A stretch of DNA of 37,450 nucleotides, from assembly GCA_006227105.1 (NCBI GenBank), contig SBFR01000196.1:1-37450 (forward strand), given 5' to 3'. Both the position numbers and the translations under genes were made by a program. This DNA comes from Bacteroidota bacterium (lineage in GTDB: Bacteria; Bacteroidota; Bacteroidia; Flavobacteriales_D; Crocinitomicaceae). Below, piece by piece: positions 1 to 7,901 of this stretch (within the stretch, counting starts at the first letter, position 1; each line of letters begins with the position of its first letter). Under the pieces are notes generated by a model. It searched no databases. It was not told where the DNA came from and worked only from the letters and a program-made list of their open reading frames with translations.

Positions 1-14
1 GAAGTTAATCAATT

Positions 15-1175
15 TTACGCGCCTATCCAACTTTTATGATAGTCCGCTAATTCTAATTCAATGGCCTTCTTTGTTAATTTTAAAGGCTTAAATGTATCCA
101 CCATTACGGCTAATTCTAGCGTCTCCTTTTGACCAATACTTCTTTCGTATGCGCCAGGATGTGGTCCATGAGGGATACCCGCAGGGTGCAATGTGATCTG
201 TCCTTTTTCAATGTTATTACGACTCATAAAATCACCATCTACATAATAAAGCACCTCATCAGAATCAATGTTACTGTGGTTGTATGGTGCTGGAATTGCA
301 TTTGGATGATAGTCGTATAAACGAGGAACAAATGAGCAAACTACAAATCCAGCAGTTTCAAATGTCTGATGGATCGGAGGTGGAAGATGCACCCTTCCTG
401 TGATTGGTTCGAAATCATGAATTGAGAAAGCATATGGATAGTTGAACCCATCCCATCCCACTACGTCGAATGGATGGTTTTCATATACATAATCGTATAA
501 GATATCCTGTTTCTTAATTCGAAGTAAATAGTCACCCTTTTCAGTATGGGTCTCTAACTCATGCGGAGGACGAATATCTCTTTCGCAGTATGGTGAATGT
601 TCTAACAATTGTCCAAACCAGTTGCGATATCTTTTTGGAGTGTAGACCGGACTAAATGATTGCACGATGAACAATCTGTTGTCTTCTCCATTGAAATGCA
701 ACTGATAGATCATTCCTCGAGGGATTACCAGGTAATCACCATAGCTAAAGTCGATGTTTCCAAGCTGAGTTTTTAATTTACCTTCACCTTTATGAATAAA
801 GATGATCTCGTCTGCATCAGCATTTTTGTAAAAGTAAGACGACATTGATTTTTTAGGTGCCGCCAGTTCAATGTAACAATCTGAGTTCATCAACATTACG
901 TTACGGCTGTCCAGATAATCATCTACCGGATCAACTTTGTAACCCATGAAGCTCCTCATGATCATATTTCTTTCGGCACCAACTTCAGGAGCAATGTTTT
1001 TCTGTCCTAAGATTTCTTTTACTACAGTTGGAGGGGAAACATGATACATCAAACAAGACATTCCATCAAAGCCTACCGTTCCAAACAATTGCTCATGATA
1101 AAGGCTACCATCAGGTTGACGATAAACGGTGTGTCGCTTATGAGGGATCTTTCCCAGTTTATGATAAAAAGGCAT
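15..1175 (-). CDS. hmgA: Homogentisate 1,2-dioxygenase
   Basis: This 386-residue protein should open the aromatic ring of homogentisate to maleylacetoacetate in tyrosine and phenylalanine breakdown, in the cytoplasm, using Fe(II) and O2. The two-cupin homogentisate dioxygenase pattern is visible: a first barrel around residues 110-165 (EIIFIHKGEGKL, YGDYLVIPRG) and a C-terminal barrel. Probable iron ligands lie in PYNHSNIDSDE (H300, E307) and the conserved HPAGIPHGPHPG stretch (H330, H336). It is shorter than the roughly 430-445-residue animal and pseudomonad enzymes, as in other Bacteroidota. The start is an ATG; the stop lies 14 bp inside the left edge. No fumarylacetoacetase or HPPD gene is visible here, so its pathway partners, if linked, lie to the left. 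It is transcribed divergently from the threonine dehydrogenase gene. Confidence 0.95.
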   Translation of the reverse strand: MPFYHKLGKIPHKRHTVYRQPDGSLYHEQLFGTVGFDGMSCLMYHVSPPTVVKEILGQKNIAPEVGAERNMIMRSFMGYKVDPVDDYLDSRNVMLMNSDCYIELAAPKKSMSSYFYKNADADEIIFIHKGEGKLKTQLGNIDFSYGDYLVIPRGMIYQLHFNGEDNRLFIVQSFSPVYTPKRYRNWFGQLLEHSPYCERDIRPPHELETHTEKGDYLLRIKKQDILYDYVYENHPFDVVGWDGFNYPYAFSIHDFEPITGRVHLPPPIHQTFETAGFVVCSFVPRLYDYHPNAIPAPYNHSNIDSDEVLYYVDGDFMSRNNIEKGQITLHPAGIPHGPHPGAYERSIGQKETLELAVMVDTFKPLKLTKKAIELELADYHKSWIGA

Positions 1176-1434
1176 ATTTATTTTATTTAAAAAGTAATTT
1201 TTTCAGTTTGACGGATTGACCAATGCGAAATCATTCCGGATTTCGTTTTTGCATGAATTTCAATAAGAGTGTCAATTCAAACCACATATCTGCGAAGTTA
1301 GAACAAAGAAAAGATCATTGTTTCAGAGGAAATATGATAATTATCAGTTTTTTGTTTTGGAGATATTTTTTTTGATGACTCAGTGAAATTAGTCACCTCA
1401 AAGTTTACCTTTGTCCCATTGCCATACTTGAAAT
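1176..1434. promoter_or_regulatory. Divergent intergenic region hmgA / tdh
   Basis: The longest gene-free stretch in the window (259 bp) separates two divergent genes. It holds the -7 box of the tdh promoter at 1406-1413, an inverted repeat TGACT-N10-AGTCA at 1376-1395 just upstream of it, and a 7-bp hairpin CGAAATC/GATTTCG with a 6-nt loop at 1226-1245 followed by a T run. On the hmgA side only a weak TACTTTTT element is visible near the start. No convincing small ORF or RNA gene was found. Confidence 0.5.
1406..1413 (+). promoter_or_regulatory. Promoter -7 box of the threonine dehydrogenase gene
   Basis: TACCTTTG is an exact match to the Bacteroidota -7 consensus TAnnTTTG and ends 21 nt before the ATG at 1435. 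I see no TTG at the usual 17-23 nt upstream, so the -33 element is weak or replaced by an activator; a TGACT-N10-AGTCA inverted repeat occupies that position. Confidence 0.6.
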
Positions 1435-2385
1435 ATGTCCAAAACAATTATCATAGGAGCTTGCGGTCAAATAGGGACAGAATTAACGCTGGAACTTCGC
1501 AAAAGAAAAGGTGTAGATAACGTTATTGCTGCCGATCTCAAGGAAGAATGTCCAGATATTCTGAAAGATGGGATCTATGTGAAAATGGATATTCTGAATC
1601 GTGAGATGGTTCGGGAATACATTATTGATCACCAGATCAAGGAAGTTTATTTATTAGCAGCGCTGTTATCTGCAACTGCAGAAAAAAATCCGGATTTCGC
1701 GTGGAAACTGAATATGGAGGGATTATTCACCATCCTTGATCTTGCAAAGGAAGGACATATCACTAAAATTTTCTGGCCAAGCTCGATTGCCGTTTTTGGT
1801 CCAACTACTCCAAGAGACAATACTCCTCAATATACTGTTATGGAGCCGACAACGGTTTACGGTATTTCGAAACAGGCAGGTGAAAGATGGTGCGAATATT
1901 ATTTCAATAAGTTTGGCGTCGACGTTCGAAGTATAAGATACCCTGGTTTGATTTCTTATACAAGCCTTCCGGGTGGAGGGACAACAGATTATGCTGTAGA
2001 CATTTTTTATAAAGCAAAAGCTGAAAACAGTTTCAATTGTTTCCTTAGTGCCGATACTGAATTGCCTATGATGTATATGGAAGATGCCATTCGAGCAACG
2101 ATCGAGTTGATGGAGGCACCGTCTCAAAAAGTTAAGATCCGCTCCTCGTATAACTTGTCAGGTTGTAGTTTTACTCCGGCACAGCTTGCAAAAGAGATCG
2201 AAACTCTTCAACCCGGATTTACTATTTCTTATTCACCGGATTTCAGACAGCAGATTGCGGATAGTTGGCCAAATTCTATCGATGATTCAAGAGCAAGGGA
2301 AGATTGGGGATGGCAAGAGAAATATGGAGTAAAAGAGATGGTCAAAATAATGCTCGAAAATGTAAATGTCAATTTGATGGCATAA
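1435..2385 (+). CDS. L-threonine 3-dehydrogenase, UDP-galactose-epimerase type (SDR family)
   Basis: A 316-residue extended short-chain dehydrogenase. The NAD-binding GACGQIG glycine motif is at residues 8-14, the catalytic Tyr and Lys are Y142 and K146 in YGISK, and the serine is in WPSSIAVFG (S116/S117). The segments RYPGLISY and LPMMYMEDAIRATIELM are the ones that distinguish the epimerase-like L-threonine dehydrogenases of psychrophilic flavobacteria and related bacteria from true sugar epimerases. It should oxidise L-threonine to 2-amino-3-ketobutyrate with NAD+. The usual partner, 2-amino-3-ketobutyrate CoA ligase (kbl), is not adjacent. A nucleotide-sugar epimerase is the alternative, but the motif set argues against it. 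Confidence 0.85.
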   Translation: MSKTIIIGACGQIGTELTLELRKRKGVDNVIAADLKEECPDILKDGIYVKMDILNREMVREYIIDHQIKEVYLLAALLSATAEKNPDFAWKLNMEGLFTILDLAKEGHITKIFWPSSIAVFGPTTPRDNTPQYTVMEPTTVYGISKQAGERWCEYYFNKFGVDVRSIRYPGLISYTSLPGGGTTDYAVDIFYKAKAENSFNCFLSADTELPMMYMEDAIRATIELMEAPSQKVKIRSSYNLSGCSFTPAQLAKEIETLQPGFTISYSPDFRQQIADSWPNSIDDSRAREDWGWQEKYGVKEMVKIMLENVNVNLMA

Positions 2386-2513
2386 TTTTCGAGGATGAAT
2401 ATTCAAGCTTTATCGTTGTAAATTAACTTTTGAGCGAAAAATATTCATTCTATTCACTATTATATGTTGAAAGTTGTATATTGCATTAACGTACTGCTAA
2501 AATCTACTAAACT

Positions 2514-3389
2514 ATGTTAGTCGGCAAATTATTTCTAAGCGTGATCGTTGCGGGGGCATTATTGTCACCACAGCAATCTTTTGCTGAGAATAGCCAGGAC
2601 GACAAAATCAACCAGAAGGATAATCAAGGGCGCAAGCAAGGTCGTTGGATATATTTTGGGAAGGATCGTCCGGAAAAAGGTTATCCGGCAGATGGCAAGA
2701 TTGAAGAAGGTCCTTATTTGGACGATCGAAAAGAAGGTACGTGGGTCATCTACCATACCGATGGCGTTACTCCAAAGTTAAAGGGTGAATATCACAATAA
2801 TCGTCCTGAAGGAGCTTACGTTAAGATCTATCCAAATGGTAAGGTGAAAGAAAAAGGAAATTTCGAGAGAAATCTTTATCGTGATTCTTTACAGCGTTTT
2901 CATGAAAATGGAAAGTTGGAATATCAGGCTGTTTACAATACTTCTGGTAAAGAAGACGGCAAAGTAACTTATTGGTATCCGAATGGACAGGTTGAGTTTG
3001 AGTACGAAGCCAATGATGGAAAGCCAACCGGAAAAGCAACCAGATATTACGAAAATGGTGATATTAAGGAAGTGATCTATTACGGTGAAGACGGTGCTAT
3101 TGTGAAAAGTGAGCAACGCGAAATGGTTAGTCCTGCTGTAAAAGTAAACGATCCAGGTATTTCTAAGGAGACAGCTCCAAAAGTGAACTCTCCAAATACG
3201 AAAGGTGTAAAGTTCCAACAGAATGGATACAATAAGATCTACAACAAGAATGAAGAGATCTATCAAGATGGTATCTTTAAGAACGGGGTGCTTTGGGACG
3301 GAAAAGTATACGAGTACGATCGTGACGGAATCCTTTTGAAAGTGAAAGTATTTAAGAACGGCGTCTATCATTCTGATGGGCAACTATAA
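2514..3389 (+). CDS. Secreted MORN/YwqK-like repeat protein
   Basis: A 291-residue exported protein of unknown function. Residues 1-24 form a signal peptide (charged start, hydrophobic core, SFA cleavage site before E25) with no lipobox cysteine. The mature part is a run of short beta-hairpin repeats of the type GxWxxYxxDG, EGxYVKIYPNGKVKEKGNF, NGKLEYQAVY, GKVTYWYPNGQVEFEYE and GKATRYYENGDIKEVIYY, the pattern of the YwqK/MORN-2 family that databases often mislabel as an antitoxin. A linker around residues 195-235 precedes two more repeats at the C-terminus. It is a single gene with a strong terminator directly downstream. A second, shorter member of the family is at 9852-10262. I cannot assign a function. 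Confidence 0.8.
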   Translation: MLVGKLFLSVIVAGALLSPQQSFAENSQDDKINQKDNQGRKQGRWIYFGKDRPEKGYPADGKIEEGPYLDDRKEGTWVIYHTDGVTPKLKGEYHNNRPEGAYVKIYPNGKVKEKGNFERNLYRDSLQRFHENGKLEYQAVYNTSGKEDGKVTYWYPNGQVEFEYEANDGKPTGKATRYYENGDIKEVIYYGEDGAIVKSEQREMVSPAVKVNDPGISKETAPKVNSPNTKGVKFQQNGYNKIYNKNEEIYQDGIFKNGVLWDGKVYEYDRDGILLKVKVFKNGVYHSDGQL

Positions 3390-3410
3390 ATCAAACTAGA
3401 TTAGATAATT

Positions 3411-3434
3411 AAGCGGCTTATGGCCGCTTTTTTA
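3411..3434 (+). terminator. Intrinsic terminator after the MORN-repeat gene
   Basis: The stem AAGCGGC (3411-3417) pairs perfectly with GCCGCTT (3423-3429) around a 5-nt loop, followed by a T run. It starts 22 bp after the stop codon. An in-frame ATG at 3420 of the next reading frame sits inside its loop, which argues strongly against that ATG being the deoC start. Confidence 0.9.
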
Positions 3435-3464
3435 TTGAGTTTCAGTTATGTATTTTTATCTTTG
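3435..3464 (+). promoter_or_regulatory. deoC promoter (-33 TTG, -7 TATCTTTG)
   Basis: TTG at 3435-3437, a 19-nt spacer and TATCTTTG at 3457-3464 give the best complete Bacteroidota housekeeping promoter in the window. Transcription would begin near 3469, downstream of the terminator and of the ATG at 3420, leaving the ATGs at 3477 and 3483 as possible starts. Confidence 0.75.
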
Positions 3465-3482
3465 ATTCTATTGAAAATGCCA

Positions 3483-4409
3483 ATGAGTAAACTAAAACCT
3501 TTTAGTTCTGACTTTGATCCTTTAAGACACGAAAGTCCTTCTGTCGATAAAGTCGGAGTTGAGGAAAGAGTCGCGAGAATTCAGACCAGAAGTATAAAAA
3601 ATGAATCAAAGATCCAGGGCTTGAAGATGGTGTTGAATATGATCGACTTGACTACCCTGGAGGGAAAAGATACGCCTGGAAAGGTGAAGCAGATGTGTTA
3701 TAAAGCGATGCATCTTCATGATGCTCATCCCGGATTGCCTACTACTGCTGCCGTTTGCGTTTATCCATCAATGGTAAGTGTTGCAAAGGAAGCAGTGAAA
3801 GGATCGGATGTTAAAATTGCTTCTGTTTCAACTGCTTTTCCGAGTGGTCAAGCTCCAATGAGTGTGAAGCTAGATGACACTAGATTTGCCGTTGACTGTG
3901 GAGCAGATGAAATCGACATGGTGATATCAAGGGGAAAATTCCTTTCTGGAGAATACCAGTTTGTATTTGATGAGATTGCCGCAATAAAAGAGGCATGTGG
4001 TAAAGCAAGGCTTAAAGTGATTTTGGAAACAGGTGAACTGGTTACATTGGATAATGTCCGTAAGGCCAGTGACATAGCGATACACGCGGGTGCGGATTTC
4101 ATTAAAACATCTACTGGAAAAGTTCAGCCGGCAGCTACGATGCAAGTGACATACACCATGTTGATGGCGATTAAAGACCATTTTGACAGAACCGGTGTTA
4201 TGATAGGTATGAAACCGGCTGGAGGAATTTCAACTGCAAAAGCTGCTCTTCATTACCTGGTTATGGTGAAAGAAACTTTAGGTGACGCTTGGCTATCAAA
4301 CGAATGGTTCAGATTCGGCGCGAGTAGCTTAGCAAACGATGTATTAATGCAGATCATTAAGATGGAGACGGGTGTTTACCAGTCTTCAGATTATTTCTCG
4401 ATAGATTAA
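3483..4409 (+). CDS. deoC: Deoxyribose-phosphate aldolase
   Basis: DeoC cleaves 2-deoxyribose 5-phosphate into glyceraldehyde 3-phosphate and acetaldehyde. With the start at 3483 it is 308 residues long, a long form that carries about 50 extra N-terminal residues. The Schiff-base lysine is K208 in ADFIKTSTGKV, the second active-site lysine is K244 in GMKPAGGIST, and conserved aspartates lie in MIDLTTL and EIDMVISRG. The frame extends back to an ATG at 3420, but that lies in a terminator loop and before the predicted transcription start, so 3483 (or 3477, two codons earlier) is preferred. The gene is followed after 3 bp by two aldehyde dehydrogenase genes, which fits acetaldehyde removal. Confidence 0.93.
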   Translation: MSKLKPFSSDFDPLRHESPSVDKVGVEERVARIQTRSIKNESKIQGLKMVLNMIDLTTLEGKDTPGKVKQMCYKAMHLHDAHPGLPTTAAVCVYPSMVSVAKEAVKGSDVKIASVSTAFPSGQAPMSVKLDDTRFAVDCGADEIDMVISRGKFLSGEYQFVFDEIAAIKEACGKARLKVILETGELVTLDNVRKASDIAIHAGADFIKTSTGKVQPAATMQVTYTMLMAIKDHFDRTGVMIGMKPAGGISTAKAALHYLVMVKETLGDAWLSNEWFRFGASSLANDVLMQIIKMETGVYQSSDYFSID

Positions 4410-4412
4410 AGA

Positions 4413-5876
4413 ATGGCAAAGAAAACTGATAAAAAATTGAGTGGTTGGGATTTTTCACCTTCTCCTGAAGGCACTTCGCATATTGCCTTAAAAGACAAAT
4501 ATGATTTGTTTATTGATGGGAAATGGGTTAAACCTTCAAGTGGGAAATACTTTGACAGCATAAATCCTTCCAATGAAGAAAAGATCTCGTCAGTAGCTCA
4601 TGCAAATCAAGCAGATGTTGACAAAGCAGTAAAAGCAGCCCGTAAAGCCTATAATGGTGCTTGGGGGAAAATGAGCGGAAAGGAAAGAGGTAAATACATT
4701 TACCGAATAGCTCGAATGATGCAAGAGAAAGCCAGAGAGCTTGCAGTCATTGAAACTCTAGATGGAGGAAAACCAATTAGAGAATCACGAGACATTGATA
4801 TCCCACTCGCATGTAATCATTTCTTTTATTATGCTGGGTGGGCTGATAAATTGGATTATGCTTTTCCAAACAGGAAAGTTGAATCCCTGGGAGTTGCAGG
4901 TCAAATAATTCCATGGAATTTTCCATTGCTCATGGCAGCATGGAAGATTGCTCCGGCATTAGCAGCGGGAAATACAGTTGTTTTAAAGCCAGCCGAATCG
5001 ACATCATTGACAGCGTTAAAACTTGCTGAGATCATTGAAGAATCTGGTTTGCCTGCCGGTGTGGTTAATATTGTCACCGGTTTTGGTGATACTGGTGCAG
5101 CGATTGTGAATCATCCTGACGTGGACAAGGTAGCGTTCACCGGATCTACGGATGTAGGAAAGATCATTCAGAAAGCAATTTCTGGTACCGATAAGAAGGC
5201 AACGCTGGAACTTGGTGGAAAGTCTGCTAACATAATTCTTGAAGATGCTCCTATCGATCAAGCTGTGGAGGGAATTGTAAATGGGATCTTCTTTAATCAA
5301 GGACATGTTTGTTGCGCGGGTTCACGACTATTTGTTCAAGAGTCGGTGGCGGAAGTCGTTATTAATAAGTTAAAGCAGCGTTTAGATAGCCTTTATGTCG
5401 GGAATCCATTAGATAAGAACACTGATATTGGTGCGATCAACTCGAAAGAACAGCTGCAAACGATCAAGAAGTATATTAAGATCGGACAAGAGGAAGGAGC
5501 AGAAATGTATCAGTCTCCATGCTCGATTCCAACGAAGGGATATTTTTGCCCACCAACCCTTTTTACGAACGTGGCTCAATCTAGTGTGATTGTTCAGGAA
5601 GAGATCTTTGGTCCGGTACTTACCATCCAAACATTCAGAACGGTTGATGAGGTGATTCAAAAAGCAAACAATACTCCTTTTGGTTTGGCGGCCGGCGTTT
5701 GGACGGATAAAGGCTCCAGGATTTTTAATCTTACAACTAAACTGAGAGCTGGAGTTGTATGGGCGAATACCTATAATAAGTTTGACCCAACTTCCCCTTT
5801 TGGAGGATATAAAGAAAGTGGTTTCGGAAGAGAAGGTGGATTACATGGTTTGGAAGCATACGTTAAATTGAGCTAA
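4413..5876 (+). CDS. Aldehyde dehydrogenase, catalytically complete (ALDH16 N-terminal-half type)
   Basis: A 487-residue NAD(P)+-dependent aldehyde dehydrogenase with all catalytic residues: N168 in PWNFP, E266 in LELGGKS, catalytic C300 in FNQGHVCCAGSR, and the C-terminal EEIFGPVL and SPFGGYKESGFGREGG motifs. It starts 3 bp after deoC and ends 1 bp before a truncated paralogue, so the three genes are almost certainly co-transcribed. Acetaldehyde from the DeoC reaction is the obvious substrate by context, though this is inference. The pairing with a dead half-ALDH directly downstream is the domain order of ALDH16 proteins, in which a full ALDH domain is fused to a truncated one. Confidence 0.9.
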   Translation: MAKKTDKKLSGWDFSPSPEGTSHIALKDKYDLFIDGKWVKPSSGKYFDSINPSNEEKISSVAHANQADVDKAVKAARKAYNGAWGKMSGKERGKYIYRIARMMQEKARELAVIETLDGGKPIRESRDIDIPLACNHFFYYAGWADKLDYAFPNRKVESLGVAGQIIPWNFPLLMAAWKIAPALAAGNTVVLKPAESTSLTALKLAEIIEESGLPAGVVNIVTGFGDTGAAIVNHPDVDKVAFTGSTDVGKIIQKAISGTDKKATLELGGKSANIILEDAPIDQAVEGIVNGIFFNQGHVCCAGSRLFVQESVAEVVINKLKQRLDSLYVGNPLDKNTDIGAINSKEQLQTIKKYIKIGQEEGAEMYQSPCSIPTKGYFCPPTLFTNVAQSSVIVQEEIFGPVLTIQTFRTVDEVIQKANNTPFGLAAGVWTDKGSRIFNLTTKLRAGVVWANTYNKFDPTSPFGGYKESGFGREGGLHGLEAYVKLS

Positions 5877-5877
5877 A

Positions 5878-6759
5878 ATGAGCAGATTGGAGGTACTTAA
5901 AACATACAAAATATACATTGGAGGACAGTTTCCTCGAACAGAATCGGGAAGGTATTATCAGATCCAGGATGGCAAAGGTAAAGTCATAGGTAATATTTGT
6001 TTGTCTTCGAAAAAAGATGTTAGAAATGCTGTTTCCGCTGCCAGAAAAGCGTTTGGTGGTTGGGCAGAAAGATCTGCTTTCAACAGGTCTCAGATCCTCT
6101 ATCGCATAGCTGAAATGCTTGAAGGTAGGAGAGATCAATTCATCAATGAATTAATGATCCAGGGTGCTTCAAAGGTCAATGCGGAAAAAGAAATTGATCT
6201 TGCGATCGACAGAACCGTCTATTATGCCGGTTGGTGTGATAAATACCAGCAATTATTGTCATCTGTAAATCCCGTTTCGAGCGCTCATTTTAACTTTTCA
6301 GTGGTCGAACCGACAGGTGTTGTGTCGATCATTGCCGATGAAAACTCTTCGCTAATAGGTATGGTCTCATTAATTCTCCCTGCGATTGCAGGAGGTAATA
6401 CATGTGTTGTTCTTGCTTCCGAAACGTTACCATTGTGTTCAATTACGTTCGCCGAAGTGTTGAACACGTCAGACCTTCCTGCAGGAGTTGTCAATATCGT
6501 CACAGGGAAGAAAGCTGAATTAATTGAACCTATGGGGAACCATATGGACGTGAATGCCACTGTTTATTCAGGTTCGAATGCGGATGAAATTAAAAAGATC
6601 AAAGAGCTGGCTGTGCAAAACGTGAAGCGAGTGAAGACTTACAATAAGAAATGGATCTCAGATGAATCACAAGATCTATACTTGATCGCTGACTTGCAAG
6701 AGGTAAAGACTACATGGCACCCCATTGAAAACATAGGAGGCGCTACAAGCTCTTACTGA
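5878..6759 (+). CDS. Truncated, non-catalytic aldehyde dehydrogenase (ALDH16 C-terminal-half type)
   Basis: A 293-residue protein clearly of ALDH ancestry (IYIGGQFPRTESGRYY, VRNAVSAARKAFGGWAERSAFNR, LPAGVVNIVTG near residue 210) but lacking the catalytic domain: no LELGGK, no catalytic cysteine and no GPVL/GGxKxSG segments. The PWNFP Asn motif has become IADENSSL. After about residue 215 it ends with a short tail, EVKTTWHPIEN (275-285), resembling the end of animal ALDH16A1 (KALWLPMGD). The first ALDH plus this protein total 780 residues, close to the size of fused ALDH16. I read it as a partner subunit, not decay: the frame is intact and it begins 1 bp after its partner. Its last 7 bp overlap the converging mscS gene. 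Confidence 0.85.
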   Translation: MSRLEVLKTYKIYIGGQFPRTESGRYYQIQDGKGKVIGNICLSSKKDVRNAVSAARKAFGGWAERSAFNRSQILYRIAEMLEGRRDQFINELMIQGASKVNAEKEIDLAIDRTVYYAGWCDKYQQLLSSVNPVSSAHFNFSVVEPTGVVSIIADENSSLIGMVSLILPAIAGGNTCVVLASETLPLCSITFAEVLNTSDLPAGVVNIVTGKKAELIEPMGNHMDVNATVYSGSNADEIKKIKELAVQNVKRVKTYNKKWISDESQDLYLIADLQEVKTTWHPIENIGGATSSY

Positions 6760-7898
6760 TCCTTAAAAGGATTCGACTGTTCTCCTATATTCCCAGTATA
6801 TCCCTGGCGAATGTGTAGATCTCTTTGTGGGTAAGGAATAGATATTTGATATTCTCTGAATAGTCGATCGATCTCAAATCTGATTTCTGACATGTAATTC
6901 TGAACATCCCAACTTTGATCTGCCCAGAAGATCAACTCCATTTCAAGGCCGTTGTCTCCAAAATTCTTAAGACGAACATCTACAGGTTCATTCTTCTTTA
7001 CTTTAGGGTGACCCATTGCGGCTTGTTTTAAAAGACGAGAGACCAATTCAGTATTCGATCCATATGCAACCGTTACAGGAAGTTTAAATCTTGACAGGGG
7101 CGAACCGTGACTCCAGTTTTCTACGAATTCCTGTGTGAGTTTTGTGTTCGGGATGATCAGAACATTTCCTTCTCTGGTTTCAATATGCGTAGTTCGAACA
7201 TTTACTTTGAGGATCTTTGCCACCATGGCATCAGACTTGCCTCCATTGGAGATCTCGATGACATCTCCCACTTTAATATTGCCTTCCAGTAACAATACTA
7301 CCCCGGCAAACATATCCTTGAAAACGTCCTGAAGTCCTAGACCTAGACCAACAAAGATACCGACAGAGGAGGTGATCAAGAGTGTAATGTCTATGTCAAG
7401 TGCTCTAAGACTCGAGAAGATGGCAAAAATGTAAACGACATATTTGGCGATCTGTTGATAGACATATTCAGTACCGGCATTGTATTCATTCGATTTCCTG
7501 AATTTCTTGGAGAGGTAGAGATTAACGATGTTCAGAGCTACCCTGGCCAGGAAAAAGATCAGAATCAATACCATGATATGGTAAAAACTCAGTGTGAATT
7601 TCTTTGACTCAATGAGATTGTAATTCAGAAACTCCTCAAAGGTGACCTCTTCATTGTTTATTCTGAAGCTAAGAATAGCAATATAAACGGCAAGAACGTA
7701 AATACTCTGACTTACTAGCTTTAACCAGGTGATCTTGCGCCCTTCGATCCTAATATTGGACTTCTGAAGTGTTTTTTTCAGCGTTCTGGTAATGATTCTT
7801 CTCAATGCCATGGAGAAGATCACGATCAGAGACCAAATGATCAAATTCCAGAGGCATACGTCGTAAGGACCAATTTTGAAGAGTGTATAGCTTAACAT
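6753..7898 (-). CDS. MscS-family mechanosensitive ion channel
   Basis: A 381-residue inner-membrane protein. Hydrophobic segments are near residues 15-33, 46-66, 104-128, 152-168 and 172-190; the last merges into the pore helix of the MscS family (SSVGIFVGLGLGLQDVFKDMFAGVVLLLEG), followed by the beta domain (IKVGDVIEI, THIETREGNVLIIPNTKL) and an alpha-beta C-terminal domain ending in IRFEIDRLFREYQISIPYPQRD. It should release solutes under hypo-osmotic stress. With about five membrane spans it is a mid-size homologue, larger than E. coli MscS. It is the last gene of the operon, 3 bp after dnaG, and overlaps the converging ALDH gene by 7 bp. Confidence 0.9.
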   Translation of the reverse strand: MLSYTLFKIGPYDVCLWNLIIWSLIVIFSMALRRIITRTLKKTLQKSNIRIEGRKITWLKLVSQSIYVLAVYIAILSFRINNEEVTFEEFLNYNLIESKKFTLSFYHIMVLILIFFLARVALNIVNLYLSKKFRKSNEYNAGTEYVYQQIAKYVVYIFAIFSSLRALDIDITLLITSSVGIFVGLGLGLQDVFKDMFAGVVLLLEGNIKVGDVIEISNGGKSDAMVAKILKVNVRTTHIETREGNVLIIPNTKLTQEFVENWSHGSPLSRFKLPVTVAYGSNTELVSRLLKQAAMGHPKVKKNEPVDVRLKNFGDNGLEMELIFWADQSWDVQNYMSEIRFEIDRLFREYQISIPYPQRDLHIRQGYTGNIGEQSNPFKDQ

Positions 7899-7901
7899 GT
7901 C

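Noticed and set aside
1723-2127. 134-codon minus-strand frame inside the threonine dehydrogenase gene
   Set aside because: Shadow of a confidently identified SDR enzyme.
2428-2448. Promoter of the MORN-repeat gene (TAACTTTTG-like)
   Set aside because: One base too long for the -7 consensus and far from the ATG at 2514; no credible promoter could be chosen.
2389-2453. Inverted repeat ATGAATATT / AATATTCAT after the threonine dehydrogenase gene
   Set aside because: AT-rich 9-bp arms with a loop of over 40 nt and no T run; not convincing as terminator or operator.
2889-3383. 164-codon minus-strand frame opposite the MORN-repeat gene
   Set aside because: The plus strand has signal peptide, repeats and terminator; the minus frame has no recognisable features.
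5878-6759. Small ALDH as a pseudogene
   Set aside because: The frame is intact, translationally coupled, and the end resembles ALDH16 C-terminal halves; decay is less likely than a retained non-catalytic subunit.
6759-6772. Palindrome ATCCTTAAAAGGAT at the convergent end of the small ALDH gene and mscS
   Set aside because: Perfect 14-bp palindrome but weak AT stem, inside the mscS coding end and without a T run; not supported as a terminator.
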